The notes under the pieces: model-generated | Database searches by the model: none | What the model saw: only the letters and a program-made list of their open reading frames with translations | What the model was told of the DNA's origin: nothing | In this document: positions 62,792 to 64,000 of the stretch, piece by piece | How positions within the stretch are numbered: the stretch's first letter is position 1 | Layout of the letters: every line of letters starts with the position of its first letter | Position numbers and translations under genes: made by a program | Source: Ilex aquifolium | Taxonomy: Eukaryota; Streptophyta; Magnoliopsida; Aquifoliales; Aquifoliaceae | Reading direction: 5' to 3' | Assembly (NCBI GenBank): GCA_951799425.1 | Contig: OX637393.1 | Location: forward strand, 11,452,744-11,516,743 | Length of the DNA: 64,000 nt

Positions 62792-64000
62792 TGTAACACC
62801 CCAAAATCCGGGGGTCCCGTTGATAACCCATCAACCTGCGGAAAAATCCGTGGATATCGCTCAACCCGACACCACATTAAGAATATCTTTAAGCCGGGAT
62901 TATAACCCATAATGAAAATTCGGTTTAACATTCATTTGATTCAATTAAAGTCCCATACACCGTGGTTTGTACCCCATTAGGGTCCACTTTAATCATTTAA
63001 AGGAAGGAAATTCAAAGCCCAAAGATTTGGCAACACATTTAAAAATTTCAGATTTTTGGACTGGCTACCGGTAGCTGTTTATCGGCTACCGGTAGCCGAA
63101 ACATTCTGGAGATCAACTACCGGTTGGCTACCGGTAGCCGAAACATTCCGGAAATCAACTACCGGTCGGCTACCGGTAGCTATTTCCTACTGGAAATCAA
63201 CTACCGGTCGGCTACCGGTAGCTATTTCCTTTAGGAAATCAACTACCGGTCGGCTACCGGTAGCTGTTTCCTACTGGAAATCAACTACCGGTCGGCTACC
63301 GGTAGCTGAAGGCAGGTTTTGCCCACTTCTTTAGTTTTTCATTTCCAACCCTTTTTAAACTCTTCCAAACTCATACCAAACATGTATAATGAATACTCCC
63401 ACATTATACATAGTCCATCCAAGTCATATTACATACAACTTCATACATTCATAATTCAAAATATAATGTTTTACAATATTTACATGTCATAAACCATTTT
63501 AAAACAAAAGGTTTACAAAATCTTGAGGTAAGGCCACACATAGGCCCCCTTCACCCTTGATGCTCTCCATGGGAGCCAATCGCCGGTGTAAACCCGACAC
63601 CTGAAATTGTTTCCCGTAAAGGGTGAGCACAACGCCCAGTAGAGAAAATCCTACAAAGGCCACTCTCCCCCTAGATGCACATGCTCATGAAATCATCACA
63701 TAAACATATAACTAAACATTTCTCATACTTATGCATTCTATGATGGAATGCAATAATGCTATGCCATGGAATGAAGTGACACTCACCCATGCGTTTCAAC
63801 CCGAGTCCTCACCGACTCACACCACACCATGCATATGTCAATGTAGTCGAAACCGCCATTCTTGTTACACCTCAATGACGTTAATCACTCTAGGGTCTTG
63901 TATAGGGGTGGATGTTCATGGGCTTACACCAAGGGTCTCCAACCCACACGGAATTCACGGACTTCCACCGAGGGTTCCGGATACACCCACACACTTTATG
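62792..64000 (+). mobile_element. Probable LTR starting with TGTAACACCCC
   Basis: TGTAACACCCCAAAATCCGG is a common start of plant Ty3-type LTRs, and it cuts off the repeat-rich interior to the left. Downstream DNA (GGTGTAAACCCGACACC, GGGTGAGCACAACGCCCAGT) has the look of LTR or leader sequence and runs past the window edge. No coding domain is present in the window, so the class is uncertain. Confidence 0.45.
63060..63312. repeat. Tandem array of CTACCGGTAG palindromes
   Basis: Five to six copies of a ~53-bp unit: GGCTACCGGTAGC(C/T), then a short TTTCCTACTGGAAATCAA, then CTACCGGTC. Each unit has two CTACCGG words, and most contain a perfect CTACCGGTAG palindrome. The translated frame (GRLPVAISYWKSTT repeated) is produced by the repeat. 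Confidence 0.9.

Noticed and set aside
62341-62905. ORFs of repeated GAPKVERARP- and GEGETP-type sequence
   Set aside because: Direct products of a 48-bp tandem repeat; the sequence repeats with the DNA and has no other protein feature.

Overview
The window is nuclear DNA of a flowering plant, most likely a eudicot. It is AT-rich, its genes have GT..AG introns, and nearly every stretch is a transposable element or a gene piece carried by one. I see no rRNA, tRNA or organelle gene, and no gene I would call whole. The only near-complete host genes are two related berberine-bridge-enzyme-like (BBE-like) flavin oxidase copies on the minus strand, at 8.5-10.1 kb and 55.6-57.2 kb. Each is broken, by different changes.

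Layout. 1-8.3 kb: a 211-bp tandem duplication, a Mutator-like MITE with a SINE inside, a 5'-truncated LINE, a solo LTR and several MITEs. 8.5-10.1 kb: BBE-like copy 1, with MITEs on both sides. 11.2-15 kb: a second solo LTR and a 75-bp tandem array split by a Harbinger-like MITE filled with GGT-type repeats. 15.0-19.9 kb: a Helitron with both termini. It carries a spliced RPA-like OB-fold/zinc-ribbon segment and a fragment of an ECT2-like YTH (m6A reader) gene. 20.1-21.1 kb: a long-TIR Mutator-like element with a perfect 9-bp target duplication.

22.2-25.3 kb: a CACTA left end followed by remnants of its transposase. 26.2-35.6 kb: a second CACTA-type element with palindromic GCGACG subterminal repeats and a 2-kb AT minisatellite. 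It holds five exons of the 26S proteasome ATPase gene RPT2, covering the whole AAA core but lacking the first and last exons. This looks like a Pack-CACTA gene capture.

35.7-53.2 kb: an old minus-strand Ty1/copia fossil, opened by a second complete-length but broken copia element (36194-46177, with both LTRs). That second element was itself entered by an LTR-like insert at 40.5-42.4 kb. The old copia is also interrupted by a block ending in a CACTA terminus at 51474; this block holds a hAT MITE, a short retroposon and one exon of the Notchless (NLE) ribosome-assembly gene. 53.2-55.6 kb: little recognisable. 59.0-62.8 kb: the 3' LTR and part of the interior of a probable Tat-lineage Ty3 element, with a coiled-coil ORF antisense to the element and many GC-rich tandem repeats. 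62.8-64 kb: the start of another probable LTR, with a palindromic CTACCGGTAG repeat array.

The main theme is gene-fragment capture. Three elements of two superfamilies (one Helitron, two CACTA) carry exons of at least four cellular gene families: RPA, YTH/ECT, RPT2 and Notchless. The BBE-like pair also works as a local clock: their promoters still align, so a MITE in copy 1 can be dated as later than the duplication. All identifications come from reading the sequence and remembered families; no database search was run.
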